A stretch of 64,000 nucleotides of DNA from an uncultured Robinsoniella sp. (GTDB taxonomy: Bacteria; Bacillota; Clostridia; Lachnospirales; Lachnospiraceae), in assembly GCA_900539655.1 (NCBI GenBank), contig UQCR01000004.1, forward strand, positions 81,230 through 145,229, read 5' to 3'. Shown here one piece after another: positions 36,441 through 45,445 of the stretch (its first letter is position 1; each line of letters starts with the position of its first letter). The notes beneath the pieces are model-generated. The model saw nothing but the letters and a program-made list of their open reading frames with translations, searched no databases and was not told where the DNA came from. The translations under genes were made by a program, and so were the position numbers.

Positions 36441-37351
36441 TTATTATTTTTAAACCTCATGATCATTTCATTTGTAAGACTAATAGACGTGTTGCATTCC
36501 GGTATGTCTTCCCGTTCAAACCACTCTGCAAATTCCAGCTCATTCTGATCCAGCGTTATATGATCAGAGCCGTCAAGGTCTGCGTAAAAACCCAATAGCA
36601 GCGTACTGGAAAAAGCCCAGGGCTGGCTCTTATAATATCTTATATTTTTTACTTTCAATCCAACCTCTTCCATAACCTCTCTCTTAACGGTTTCCTCAAT
36701 TGTCTCACCGACCTCAGCAAATCCCGCTATCAGGGCATATTTCTTATAATTCCCTCCGGAATATCTGGACATCAAAAGTTTATTCCCATCTGCTATTCCC
36801 ACAATTACAGCCGGGGAAAGCTTTGGATATTCCTGTAATCCACAGGTACTGCAAAACATCATGCGCTCTTTATCATGGTGCTCCATGGGCTTGCCGCATC
36901 TGCCGCAAAATCGTCTGCTCTGATACCAGGTGAAGATCTGGAATGCCGTAATACCTGCAAAAGCCAGATACTGAGGCTGTGCAGTCCGAAAAATCTCCAC
37001 ATTCTCCCTGGAAAATCCTGTTCCCTGGACAGGTACAATGTTGTCTGTCAGATAAAAACTCTGGCTGTCAATTGTAAATAAGTACCTGCACTCCTCCTTG
37101 AGATTCTCATCTTCAGATTCCAGATCTTTTAATCTTGGAAATACGATTCCGTCATCACTGAGATTTATTAAAACTTCGTTTCCATGAAAGCAAAGCAGAA
37201 AACTATCTTTGTCAGGCAGAACAGGGGAGTACTGATTATCTAAAATGTGTGGTGCGATATCCTGAATCATTTGTTCAACCACCTTTCCATTTGTTTTCTG
37301 CATTATAGCAGGTTTAGAAAGAGCTTTCAATGGTTTTAGATTCTTAACCAT
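36437..37351 (-). CDS. nudC: NADH pyrophosphatase NudC (Nudix hydrolase)
   Basis: A 304-residue Nudix enzyme that cleaves NAD(H), or NAD caps of RNA, to NMN(H) and AMP. The zinc ribbon CGRCGKPMEHH...CSTCG is at about residues 173-194. The Nudix box is GFAEVGETIEETVKREVMEEVG, and the NudC marker SQPW appears as SQPWAFS. No strong RBS precedes the ATG; translation probably couples to the tiny HTH frame that overlaps the start by 8 bp. Confidence 0.93.
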   Translation of the reverse strand: MVKNLKPLKALSKPAIMQKTNGKVVEQMIQDIAPHILDNQYSPVLPDKDSFLLCFHGNEVLINLSDDGIVFPRLKDLESEDENLKEECRYLFTIDSQSFYLTDNIVPVQGTGFSRENVEIFRTAQPQYLAFAGITAFQIFTWYQSRRFCGRCGKPMEHHDKERMMFCSTCGLQEYPKLSPAVIVGIADGNKLLMSRYSGGNYKKYALIAGFAEVGETIEETVKREVMEEVGLKVKNIRYYKSQPWAFSSTLLLGFYADLDGSDHITLDQNELEFAEWFEREDIPECNTSISLTNEMIMRFKNNN

Positions 37352-37445
37352 TATCTTCTGTAGACACTGTGGCGGTACTCACTCCCAGCTCATCTGCAAT
37401 ATCCTTAATCCGTACACGAAATTCCTGTTTTTCTTCTCCTGCCAT
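37344..37445 (-). CDS. 33-residue LacI-type HTH mini-protein (or gene remnant)
   Basis: Encodes MAGEEKQEFRVRIKDIADEL then GVSTATVSTEDNG and stops. IKDIADELGVSTATVS is a canonical LacI-family helix-turn-helix, but the hinge helix and sensor domain are absent. The ATG shares its A with the stop of the GNAT gene (TAATG) and the end overlaps the nudC start. It is therefore translationally linked to both, which argues that it is translated even if it is a relic. Confidence 0.6.
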   Translation of the reverse strand: MAGEEKQEFRVRIKDIADELGVSTATVSTEDNG

Positions 37446-38281
37446 TATAGTTCCCTTCTGTAATACTGTATATCGCCATCTTTAATCAACTGAAATCCTG
37501 CTTTTTTGGCTAAAGCACGGGATACCAGGTTCTCTGATTTTGTTCGGATATAAACTTCCCTAAATTCTAACTCTTTCTTTCCATATTCTAAAACAGCACA
37601 GACTGCTTCATATGCATAACCCTGTTTACGCCAGTCAGTGCCGATCAAATATCCCAGTTCTACAATTCCTGTGCCTTCCAATTCTCCATTTTCAAACCCA
37701 ACCCTTCCAATCATCTGGCCGGAACTTTTTTCCACTACTGTCCACATTCCATATCCATATATTCCATACATATATGAAAAATAGGACTCCAGGATTGCTC
37801 TCTGCTCATTGATATCCTCATCCAGCGGGGGTAAAAAACGAGATATCTCCCGATCTCGATAAATTTCATATAGAGTATCCACATCATCCGGCACGGTTTC
37901 CCGAATAATCAAACGGGTCGTTTCTCCTACGACCGATGGTATTTTATAATGTCTGTTATAAACCCCCATTAAAAATCCACTGTCTATCTCTTCCAGTCCC
38001 TCCACCACCATATCAATCCCGTAAATCCCCGAATCATTTCCCGCTGCATCATAAAAAACGCAGGGGATTCCTGCGTCTTTCGCTTTTTGGGCATTGGTGG
38101 ATGAATTGGTGATTATAATTGCGGGTTCACAGTTAAGATCCATGATATCAGCTTGCGTTTCCACCTTCCATCCTTGCTTTTGAATAAGGTTTAAAAAATG
38201 ATTTAATTCTTCTATATTTAGTTGTTCCTTCTTTTGTTCATTTATTGTCTGATTAAAAATAATATTATTTATAAGATACAT
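37445..38281 (-). CDS. GNAT acetyltransferase with HAD-like N-terminal segment
   Basis: A 278-residue protein. The C-terminal 160 residues form a RimJ/RimL-type GNAT domain (TTRLIIRETVPDDVDTLYEIY, IGRVGFENGEL, LGYLIGTDWRKQGYAYEAVCA, acetyl-CoA loop). The N-terminal 115 residues resemble the tail of a HAD-type phosphatase domain (IITNSSTNAQKAKDAGIPCVFYD). The substrate is unknown. It is first of a three-gene run GNAT - mini-HTH - nudC. Confidence 0.85.
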   Translation of the reverse strand: MYLINNIIFNQTINEQKKEQLNIEELNHFLNLIQKQGWKVETQADIMDLNCEPAIIITNSSTNAQKAKDAGIPCVFYDAAGNDSGIYGIDMVVEGLEEIDSGFLMGVYNRHYKIPSVVGETTRLIIRETVPDDVDTLYEIYRDREISRFLPPLDEDINEQRAILESYFSYMYGIYGYGMWTVVEKSSGQMIGRVGFENGELEGTGIVELGYLIGTDWRKQGYAYEAVCAVLEYGKKELEFREVYIRTKSENLVSRALAKKAGFQLIKDGDIQYYRREL

Positions 38282-38446
38282 GAGACCCCAGTCTAAATCG
38301 CTAATGGATTTAATTTTATGTTTTCAGCCATAAACTAAATTGCTTTTTTATTTCGATATTATACCATTATTTCTATTCTCATACCAGATATTTATCCTGC
38401 GCCTCCATAATCCACACCCTTCTCTGAAATTTTTCAGAATATACAC

Positions 38447-38484
38447 ACAAAAAACAAAGGAATGCCCAAACCCTCGGCATTCCT
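38447..38484 (-). terminator. Terminator of the phosphotransferase-like gene
   Basis: Perfect 10-bp stem AAGGAATGCC / GGCATTCCTT, followed on the minus strand by TTGTTTTTTG. Confidence 0.85.
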
Positions 38485-38525
38485 TCGTTCCCACTACTCA
38501 TTATTCAATTTTATTCCAAGTAATT

Positions 38526-39272
38526 CTATTGATATTCGCAAACATCAATCCACTTCATCAAAAATACTTTTTCAGCTTCCACACCTTTTGTAAGGCGGGA
38601 TGCAGCTACAATCGGAAGCCACTGCTCTACGTATTGTTTTGCGGTGTCACTCTTTTTGCAGAATAAATCCATATAAAGCTTTGCTGCTTCTTCATTTTGC
38701 AATGCGAAGTATAGATAAGTATTGGCGGTGTCCGCACTTGCGTTACCCTGGGTGGCATGTGCCCAGTCCACAATCGCAGCTTTACCGCTGTCATCGATAA
38801 TAATATTACTGGGGTTGAAGTCACCGTGACATACCTTCGTATGGGTAGGCATTCCCTGCAGGCGGGTGTTGAGCTCGTAGCGAACGGTTGCATCCAGTCC
38901 TGTTGCAGTAATCTTACGAATCATCTTATCTTTCAACTTGTTTAATAAAGGTGCTTTCTTGCTGTGCATCTCTAACTGAAGGTCAACAAATAAATTCATG
39001 TATTCTTCCAGCTTATCGGGATGCTCCTGCATCAACTGCTCTAATGTCTTACCTTGGGCAAATTCCGATACGATCGCCCATTTGCCATCGACTTTCGTAA
39101 CTTCCAGAATCTGCGGGATATTAAGCCCCGTTTCTTCTGCTCTTGCCTGATTTAATGCTTCATTTAGAATATTTGCTTTCGTGAAGCTTGATTCAAATAC
39201 CTTGACTGCTTTATCGCCGTCTCTGTAAACCGTTTTCTGGTCCCTTTTTGCAATAATCTGTAATTCTGACAT
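38526..39272 (-). CDS. Aminoglycoside phosphotransferase/choline kinase-like protein
   Basis: A 248-residue kinase-fold protein. The catalytic loop is CHGDFNPSNIIIDD (HGDxxxxN) and the metal-binding motif AIVDWAHA; the N-lobe has KAVKVFESSFTKANILNEA. Such proteins phosphorylate small molecules; the resistance function is not implied. GGGGGATTTTCTA precedes the ATG at 39272. A 10-bp inverted repeat overlaps its promoter region. Confidence 0.85.
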   Translation of the reverse strand: MSELQIIAKRDQKTVYRDGDKAVKVFESSFTKANILNEALNQARAEETGLNIPQILEVTKVDGKWAIVSEFAQGKTLEQLMQEHPDKLEEYMNLFVDLQLEMHSKKAPLLNKLKDKMIRKITATGLDATVRYELNTRLQGMPTHTKVCHGDFNPSNIIIDDSGKAAIVDWAHATQGNASADTANTYLYFALQNEEAAKLYMDLFCKKSDTAKQYVEQWLPIVAASRLTKGVEAEKVFLMKWIDVCEYQ

Positions 39273-39304
39273 TAGAAAATCCCCCTTTTCCATGTTGTTG
39301 GTTC

Positions 39305-39348
39305 TGCCAGGCAGACACTTATAATGTACTAAGGAGGACTGCCTGGCA
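39305..39348. promoter_or_regulatory. Inverted repeat TGCCAGGCAG/CTGCCTGGCA upstream of the kinase-like gene
   Basis: Perfect 10-bp arms 39305-39314 and 39339-39348, 24 bp apart and enclosing a TATAAT-like sequence on the plus strand and TTATAA on the minus strand. It could be an operator or an mRNA hairpin; no T-run follows. Confidence 0.5.
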
Positions 39349-39403
39349 ATTGATGTTTACAAAATGCCATTCAGCCGTTATTGGAATAAAACTGTTCGTG
39401 GAA

Positions 39404-39439
39404 AAATACGGCAGACTGTAAACTCAATCTGCCGTATTT
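39404..39439 (-). terminator. Terminator of adhE
   Basis: Perfect 12-bp stem AAATACGGCAGA / TCTGCCGTATTT with a TTTTTCC tail on the minus strand. Confidence 0.85.
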
Positions 39440-39503
39440 CTTCATACTATAGCAAGGTATCTGGCTGAACAGCTTATCTTATCATCTATACCAGATAGGA
39501 ATC

Positions 39504-42125
39504 CTATTTGCCATAGTATGCAGCTAAATAAATTTCTTTGATTTCCTTCATAAGAGGATATCTTGGGTTAGCTCCTGTACACTGATCATCAAATGCCTGC
39601 TCTACCATGTCATCTAATGTATCCAGGAAGTATTTTTCATCTACGCCGTAATCAGCGATGCATTTCTTGATACCAATTTTTTCTTTTAAGTCTTCTAATG
39701 CTGCAACTAATTTTTCGAATGTATCATTGTCATCCTTGCCTACGATGCCTGCAAAACGAGCTGCTTCTGCATATCTTTCTTTTGCATGAGGATACTGATA
39801 CTGTGAGAAAGTACCCATTTTTGTAGGAACATCAACTGCGTTGAAACGCATTACTCTTGTAAGGATTAACGCATTTGCAACACCATGTGGCAGGTGGTGG
39901 AATGCACCTAATTTATGAGCAAGAGAGTGGTTAATTCCAAGGAATGCATTAGCGAATGCCATACCTGCCATACAAGCAGCATCAGCCATTTTTTCTCTTG
40001 CGATTGGATCATTTGCTCCGTTTTCATATGCGGAAGGCAGATACTGGAATACATTTTTAATTGCTTTTAATGCAAGGCCATCTGTATAGTCTGTAGCCAT
40101 GATGGAAACATATGCCTCTAATGCATGTGTCATTACGTCAATACCAGAAGCACTTGTTAAGCCTTTTGGCTGGTTCATCATGTTATCAGCATCAATGATA
40201 GCCATGTTAGGAAGCAGTTCATAGTCTGCTAACGGATATTTTACTCCGGATTTTTCATCTGTAATAATTGCAAATGGTGTAACCTCAGAACCTGTACCTG
40301 AAGATGTAGGAATCGCTACGAAGTAAGCTTTTTCTCCCATCTTAGGGAAGGTGTATACTCTCTTACGGATATCCATGAAGTCCATTGCCATTCTCATGAA
40401 GTCAGCTTCCGGATGTTCGTACATTACCCACATAATCTTAGCAGCATCCATTGCAGAACCACCACCAAGTGCAATGATCGTATCCGGTTCGAATTCTGTC
40501 ATTGCTTTTGCACCAGCCTGTGCACATGCAAGTGTTGGGTCCGGAGCTACGTCGAAGAAGCAGGTATGCTGGATTCCCATAGCGTCTAATTTCTCTTCGA
40601 TCGGTTTTACATAACCATTTTTGTATAAGAAGCTATCGGTAACGATAAAGCATTTTTTCTTGTTCATGATTGTTCCAAGCTCATCCAGAGCAACCGGCAT
40701 ACAACCTTTTTTAAAGTAAACTTTTTCAGGTGTTCTAAACCACAGCATATTTTCTCTCCTCTCAGCAACTGTCTTAATGTTGATTAAGTGTTTTACACCA
40801 ACATTTTCGGAAATGGAGTTACCGCCCCAGGATCCGCATCCAAGTGTTAAAGATGGAGCCAGTTTGAAGTTGTATAAGTCACCGATACCACCCTGAGCTG
40901 CAGGAGTGTTGATTAATACACGGCAGGTCTTCATAGCTGCTGCGTGTTTATCCATTTTTTCTGTCTGTGCCGGATGGATGTACAGGGATGCTGTATGTCC
41001 GTATCCGCCGTCAGCTACTAACTGAGCTGCTTTTACAAGCGCTTCGTCAAAGTCTTTTGCTTTATATAATGCCAGAACCGGAGATAATTTCTCATGTGCA
41101 AACTCTTCACTGATGTCTACAGATTCTACTTCACCGATCAGGATCTTGGTTGCTTCCGGAACTTCTACGCCTGCAAGCTTTGCAATTGTATAAGCGGACT
41201 GGCCAACGATCTTAGCGTTTAATGCACCGTTGATGATGATTGTTTTACGAACCTTATCAAGTTCTTCGCCTTTTAAGAAATAGCATCCGCGGTCTGCGAA
41301 TTCTTTCTTTACTGCGTCATAAATGCTTCCTACTGCCGTTACTGACTGTTCAGAAGCACAGATCATACCATTGTCAAATGTTTTGGAATGGATGATAGAG
41401 TTTACTGCCAGTTTTACATCTGCTGTATCATCGATTACAACAGGGGTATTACCAGCGCCTACACCTAATGCAGGTTTTCCTGAAGAGTATGCGGCTTTAA
41501 CCATACCAGGTCCACCGGTTGCAAGGATGCAGTCTGCTGCTTTCATTACTTCATTTGTTAATTCAAGGGAAGGAACGTCGATCCATCCGATGATGCCTTC
41601 CGGTGCTCCTGCTTTTACTGCTGCATCTAAAACAATCTTAGCTGCTGCAATGGTACAGTCTTTTGCACGTGGATGCGGGCTGATGATGATGGCATTTCTG
41701 GTCTTCAGAGAAATTAAAGTCTTGAAGATCGCAGTTGAAGTTGGATTTGTTGTCGGGATAACTGCTGCGATTAATCCTAACGGCTCTGCAATTTTTTTGA
41801 TTCCAAATGCAGAATCTTCTTCAATCACGCCACAGGTCTTTGTACTTCTGTAAGCATTGTAGATATACTCTGCAGCATAGTGGTTTTTGATAACCTTATC
41901 TTCTACAATACCCATACCTGTTTCAGCAACTGCCTGTTTTGCCAGCGGAATACGCTGCATATTTGCTGCCATAGCAGCTTCAAAAAAGATCTTATCTACC
42001 TGTTCCTGTGTGAAAGTAGCAAATACCTTCTGCGCTTCGCGCATAGCAGCCAGTTTCGCATTTAATGCTTCAACACTGTCAATCACTTCAGGTACTACAT
42101 TAACCGTGGTTTCTTTCTTAGCCAT
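39504..42125 (-). CDS. adhE: Bifunctional acetaldehyde-CoA/alcohol dehydrogenase AdhE
   Basis: An 873-residue fermentative enzyme that reduces acetyl-CoA to acetaldehyde and then ethanol, regenerating two NAD+. The N-terminal ALDH half has the catalytic cysteine in GMICASEQSV and GAGNTPVVID. The C-terminal iron ADH half has GGGSAMDAAK, PTSSGTGSEVTPFAI and the metal site AFLGINHSLAHKLGAFHHLPHG. The ATG at 42125 has AAGGAGG; a longer in-frame start is not supported. The promoter and a Rex-type site lie directly upstream. AdhE is known to polymerise into spirosomes. Confidence 0.98.
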   Translation of the reverse strand: MAKKETTVNVVPEVIDSVEALNAKLAAMREAQKVFATFTQEQVDKIFFEAAMAANMQRIPLAKQAVAETGMGIVEDKVIKNHYAAEYIYNAYRSTKTCGVIEEDSAFGIKKIAEPLGLIAAVIPTTNPTSTAIFKTLISLKTRNAIIISPHPRAKDCTIAAAKIVLDAAVKAGAPEGIIGWIDVPSLELTNEVMKAADCILATGGPGMVKAAYSSGKPALGVGAGNTPVVIDDTADVKLAVNSIIHSKTFDNGMICASEQSVTAVGSIYDAVKKEFADRGCYFLKGEELDKVRKTIIINGALNAKIVGQSAYTIAKLAGVEVPEATKILIGEVESVDISEEFAHEKLSPVLALYKAKDFDEALVKAAQLVADGGYGHTASLYIHPAQTEKMDKHAAAMKTCRVLINTPAAQGGIGDLYNFKLAPSLTLGCGSWGGNSISENVGVKHLINIKTVAERRENMLWFRTPEKVYFKKGCMPVALDELGTIMNKKKCFIVTDSFLYKNGYVKPIEEKLDAMGIQHTCFFDVAPDPTLACAQAGAKAMTEFEPDTIIALGGGSAMDAAKIMWVMYEHPEADFMRMAMDFMDIRKRVYTFPKMGEKAYFVAIPTSSGTGSEVTPFAIITDEKSGVKYPLADYELLPNMAIIDADNMMNQPKGLTSASGIDVMTHALEAYVSIMATDYTDGLALKAIKNVFQYLPSAYENGANDPIAREKMADAACMAGMAFANAFLGINHSLAHKLGAFHHLPHGVANALILTRVMRFNAVDVPTKMGTFSQYQYPHAKERYAEAARFAGIVGKDDNDTFEKLVAALEDLKEKIGIKKCIADYGVDEKYFLDTLDDMVEQAFDDQCTGANPRYPLMKEIKEIYLAAYYGK

Positions 42126-42175
42126 GTTTGTTCCTCCTTGAATAGGTGAATTTATAATTTGTATTGGTTCATTTA

Positions 42176-42193
42176 TTGACAATTTTTTAACAA
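42176..42193. promoter_or_regulatory. Rex-type redox operator upstream of adhE
   Basis: TTGACAATTTTTTAACAA: the right half TTAACAA is perfect and the left half differs at two positions from TTGTTAA, with the standard 4-bp spacer. It lies just downstream of the -10. Confidence 0.65.
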
Positions 42194-42197
42194 GGTC

Positions 42198-42226
42198 ATC
42201 ATACTATACCGTTAAAATTTTGTCAA
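42198..42226 (-). promoter_or_regulatory. Promoter of adhE
   Basis: TTGACA (42221-42226) and TATGAT (42198-42203) with a 17-bp spacer. The rest of the gap up to 42500 holds the cyclophilin gene terminator and AT-rich DNA in which I see no gene. Confidence 0.8.
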
Positions 42227-42403
42227 TCACTTTTTCAAAAAAACTTCAAAGATTTTTTTACCATCCAAATACAAGCAAGATTCCACATAAATACCTGCCT
42301 AAATTCGCTATAAATACAGATTTTCTCACAAAATATCACATTGCAGAAGGACAGGACCCCTAATTATAAAATTTTTGTAAACTGACCTATTATTTCCAAA
42401 AAG

Positions 42404-42469
42404 CAAAAAAATATTCCCCATGTCTGGCGGTATATTTCGTTAATAAAATACCAAACTCTGAGGAATATT
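42404..42469 (-). terminator. Terminator of the cyclophilin gene
   Basis: Long imperfect hairpin with base stem AATATTCC (42410-42417) / GGAATATT (42462-42469), followed on the minus strand by a run of T residues and GCTTTTTGG. Confidence 0.75.
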
Positions 42470-42500
42470 CATATAAAATTCAATTTAGTTTGTTAAAAAA

Positions 42501-43022
42501 TTAGCATTTCTCCGGTTCCTGATAATCTGTACCAAAAGTTTCAACTGTCATAGATTTGATCTTCTGTTCATCTAATGGGCGGTCACTGTAATCGGTATCT
42601 GTCTCTGCAATCTTATTTACAATGTCCATACCTTCCGTAACTTTACCGAAAGCTGCATAGGAACCATCTAAATGAGGCGCGTCTTTGTGCATGATGAAGA
42701 ACTGGGAACCTGCAGAGTTGGGATCCATTGCTCTTGCCATGGAAAGAACACCTGGTGCATGTTTAAACTGATTCGTAAATCCATTCTGTGAGAATTCGCC
42801 TTTGATACTATATCCCGGACCTCCCATACCATTTCCGTTAGGACATCCGCCCTGGATCATAAAGCCGTTGATTACACGGTGAAAGATAATTCCATCATAG
42901 AAACCTTTTTTTACAAGGCTGATAAAATTGTTAACACTGTTTGGAGCAATCTCCGGATATAATTCTGCTTTCATTACATCGCCATTTTCCATAGTAATTG
43001 TTACAACTGGATTCTGTGCCAT
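42501..43022 (-). CDS. Cyclophilin-type peptidyl-prolyl isomerase
   Basis: A 173-residue cytosolic cyclophilin with FHRVINGFMIQGG, NSAGSQFFIM and the substrate-groove residues characteristic of PpiB. It accelerates proline isomerisation in protein folding. It is monocistronic with its own terminator. Confidence 0.96.
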   Translation of the reverse strand: MAQNPVVTITMENGDVMKAELYPEIAPNSVNNFISLVKKGFYDGIIFHRVINGFMIQGGCPNGNGMGGPGYSIKGEFSQNGFTNQFKHAPGVLSMARAMDPNSAGSQFFIMHKDAPHLDGSYAAFGKVTEGMDIVNKIAETDTDYSDRPLDEQKIKSMTVETFGTDYQEPEKC

Positions 43023-43211
43023 AGTTTTTAATTCCTTTCATGTATAATAATCCCTGCCATTGGTTCTTTTAACATGCTTTCAGCAATGCCTGCAGGTTAT
43101 GTTACAGACAGTTCTAACTGCTGCCTGTACGAATAAATTATAATATGTAATCTTCAATGATGCAAGGTATATTTACAGGTTATTTACCGGCACATTACAG
43201 CGAATCACTTC

Positions 43212-43240
43212 TTGTCCGCTTCCCTTATTCATGCTATAAT
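43212..43240 (+). promoter_or_regulatory. Promoter of the AGCS symporter gene
   Basis: TTGTCC (43212-43217) and consensus TATAAT (43235-43240) with a 17-bp spacer; transcription would start near 43247 and leave a leader of about 143 nt. Confidence 0.7.
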
Positions 43241-43253
43241 TATGTAATTACAC

Positions 43254-43350
43254 GCCACCGTATTAACTTGTTAAGTCAAATAACCTGCCGCAGGCGACGT
43301 ATATTTGATCCTCGTGGCAAATGCCGGATGAACGCAGGTGCGTCCATTTG
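43254..43350 (+). ncRNA. Structured 5' leader RNA of the AGCS gene (possible cis-regulator)
   Basis: GCCAC (43254-43258) can close with GTGGC (43314-43318). Inside are a hairpin TTAA-CTTG-TTAA (43263-43274) and a stem TCAAATA (43276-43282)/TATTTGA (43302-43308) capped by CCTG/CAGG. A second hairpin CAAATG (43318-43323)/CATTTG (43345-43350) with inner ACGC/GCGT follows and precedes TTTCTTTG. This is a three-way-junction layout with a possible expression-platform hairpin. I cannot assign it to a known riboswitch family. A short frame across this region (43157-43393) looks non-coding. Confidence 0.4.
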
Positions 43351-43389
43351 TTTCTTTGCTTGCGGAAATAATTATCAGGAGGAAAGCAA

Positions 43390-44796
43390 ATGAATTTCTC
43401 AACGATTTTATCCGATGTTAACAGTTTTGTCTGGGGTCCCGTCATGTTGGTTCTGCTGGTAGGAACCGGCGTATTCATGACAATCCGCCTCAAGTTTCTT
43501 CCCTGGCGCAACCTGGGTTACGCTCTGCGGTCTGTTTTTCAAAAAGCCAGTCCGGATATGGATTCCAACAGCGGCGACATATCTCCTTTCCAGTCTCTGA
43601 TGACGGCATTAGCGGCTACCATTGGAACCGGAAACATCGTCGGTGTTGCAACCGCCATGGTTATGGGCGGCCCCGGAGCCCTGGTCTGGATGTGGATCAG
43701 CGCCCTGTTCGGTCTTTCTACCAAATATGCCGAAAGTGTTCTGGCTGTAAAATACAGGGAAACCAACGCATTTGGTGAGATGGCGGGCGGTCCCATGTAT
43801 GCCATGAAAAATGGTTTTCGTATTAAATGGATCGGCTCTGTCCTTGCCGCACTTTTTTCTGTTTTTGCAGTTGTAGCTTCTTTTGGAATCGGCAATATGA
43901 CCCAGGCAAACTCCATATCCCTTGCTCTGCATGATACATTTGGCATTCCGCTTTCTGTAACGGGTGCAGTCATTATGATACTGGCGCTGATTGTTCTTGT
44001 GGGTGGAATTAAAAGTATCGGTAAAGTATGTGCCCTGATTGTTCCCTTTATGGCTGTGCTGTATTTTGTCTGCGGATTAATTGTCATTATCCTGAATATC
44101 AGAAACCTTCCTGCCGGATTTTCCATGATTATTCAGATGGCATTTTCTCCAAAAGCTATTGCGGGAGGCGTTGGCGGCACCATTATCGCCAGTATGCTTT
44201 CTGCTATGCGCTGGGGCGTTGCCAGAGGGGTATTCTCCAATGAAGCCGGACTGGGTTCTGCCCCTATCGCTGCTGCAGCAGCAAAAACGGATTATCCGTC
44301 CAGACAGGGCTATATCAACATGACAGGTACTTTCTTTGACACCTTGATTGTCTGCTCCATTACCGGGCTTGCAATTGCTTCCTCAGGCGTCCTTGGAACA
44401 CTGGGTGCCGACGGAAAAGTAATCACCGGAGTGAATCTGACCATACAGGCATTTTCTACTGCCCTTGGAGGTGCCGGGGGATGGCTTGTCACGATAGGCA
44501 TTACCTTATTTGCATTCTCCACCATTTTAGGCTGGGAATACTATGGGGAGAAGTCTTTGGAATATCTGGTGAAATCCCCTAAAGTCACCTACCTTTACCG
44601 GGTAATCTTCTGTCTGATTATTTTTCTGGGTGCTACGACTACTCTACAGGTTGTATGGGATTTTTCAGATACGATGAACGGACTTATGGCAATACCCAAC
44701 TTGATCTGCCTGCTGGTATTAAATAAAGTAGTAGCCAAAGAATGTTTCCAATTCCAGGATTCGGTAATCAACCCGGGCAAAAAAATGAAACATTAG
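43390..44796 (+). CDS. Sodium:alanine/glycine symporter (AGCS family)
   Basis: A 468-residue importer with about 10-11 membrane segments. AGCS motifs are evident: FQSLMTALAATIGTGNIVGVATA, MGGPGALVWMWISALFGLSTKYAE and RGVFSNEAGLGSAPIAAAAA. It takes up alanine or glycine with sodium. AGGAGG lies 6 nt before the ATG. It is monocistronic behind a long leader. Confidence 0.95.
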   Translation: MNFSTILSDVNSFVWGPVMLVLLVGTGVFMTIRLKFLPWRNLGYALRSVFQKASPDMDSNSGDISPFQSLMTALAATIGTGNIVGVATAMVMGGPGALVWMWISALFGLSTKYAESVLAVKYRETNAFGEMAGGPMYAMKNGFRIKWIGSVLAALFSVFAVVASFGIGNMTQANSISLALHDTFGIPLSVTGAVIMILALIVLVGGIKSIGKVCALIVPFMAVLYFVCGLIVIILNIRNLPAGFSMIIQMAFSPKAIAGGVGGTIIASMLSAMRWGVARGVFSNEAGLGSAPIAAAAAKTDYPSRQGYINMTGTFFDTLIVCSITGLAIASSGVLGTLGADGKVITGVNLTIQAFSTALGGAGGWLVTIGITLFAFSTILGWEYYGEKSLEYLVKSPKVTYLYRVIFCLIIFLGATTTLQVVWDFSDTMNGLMAIPNLICLLVLNKVVAKECFQFQDSVINPGKKMKH

Positions 44797-44801
44797 AACA
44801 G

Positions 44802-44907
44802 AAAAAGCCCATATAGCTTATGCCGAATGAACTGCTTCCAAAAGTCAGACTATAAGTATAACTGATGGAAAGCAGTTCACCATGACATACAGCCATATGA
44901 GCTTTTT
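44802..44907. terminator. Long bidirectional terminator hairpin
   Basis: Outer stem AAAAAGCCCATATAGCT / GCCATATGAGCTTTTT and inner stem TGAACTGCTTCC / GGAAAGCAGTTCA form one long arm. It lies between the convergent symporter and membrane-protein genes and carries A/T runs on each side. Confidence 0.75.
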
Positions 44908-44911
44908 GCTT

Positions 44912-45445
44912 TTAGAATCCTAATTGTTTACGGTATTTTCCCCATACTCTTGCCTGAAAATAATCGTATGCTTTATCGTATATGAACAGTATAATCTGCC
45001 CCAGTGCAGCCGCTGCAAGGAGAATCCATCCTGATATCTCGCCTGCAAACAAAAGCTTTGGAAACAGGAACAGCATCGGTAAGAATAATACATTAAAGAT
45101 AAGATACTTTAAAATCCAGAATACCTTACGGCCTTTCGCATTTGGACATACTTTTCCAAGTTTCAACCATACAAATTCAATTGCCAGTACATAGAGCCCC
45201 ATAATGGCAAATGTAAGGCAATGAAGCTTATCAGGCGCTATCAGCAGCCCCAGAATTACCGCTCCTATGTAAAAGCCGGCGCCCAGTTTTATTCCAAATT
45301 CCCGGATCATAATCCCAACGAAAAAGGAAGCCGCTCCCAGTAAAAACAGCGTGTTAAACTGAAAGACACCACTCAGCACCATAAGTACAACCGTAAGCGC
45401 CAGCATCAGGCCTGAAAATGCCATTTTTTTGCCACTTACATGCAT
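44912..45445 (-). CDS. Integral membrane protein of the J-domain/DUF5685 operon
   Basis: A 177-residue protein with about five hydrophobic segments (MALTVVLMVLSGVF, YIGAVILGLLIAPDKLH, YLIFNVLFLPMLFLFP, SGWILLAAAALGQIILFI). No family is recognised. The start at 45445 overlaps the J-domain gene end by 10 bp and follows GGGAGGGG. The tight overlap suggests that its role is tied to the two upstream genes. Confidence 0.75.
   Translation of the reverse strand: MHVSGKKMAFSGLMLALTVVLMVLSGVFQFNTLFLLGAASFFVGIMIREFGIKLGAGFYIGAVILGLLIAPDKLHCLTFAIMGLYVLAIEFVWLKLGKVCPNAKGRKVFWILKYLIFNVLFLPMLFLFPKLLFAGEISGWILLAAAALGQIILFIYDKAYDYFQARVWGKYRKQLGF

Noticed and set aside
38526..39272. Aminoglycoside resistance gene
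   Set aside because: The fold and HGDxxxxN motif are shared with many non-resistance small-molecule kinases; no specific resistance subfamily features are recognised.
43157..43393. A 78-codon plus-strand frame upstream of the AGCS gene
   Set aside because: It spans the predicted promoter and the structured leader, has no RBS and an unlikely composition.
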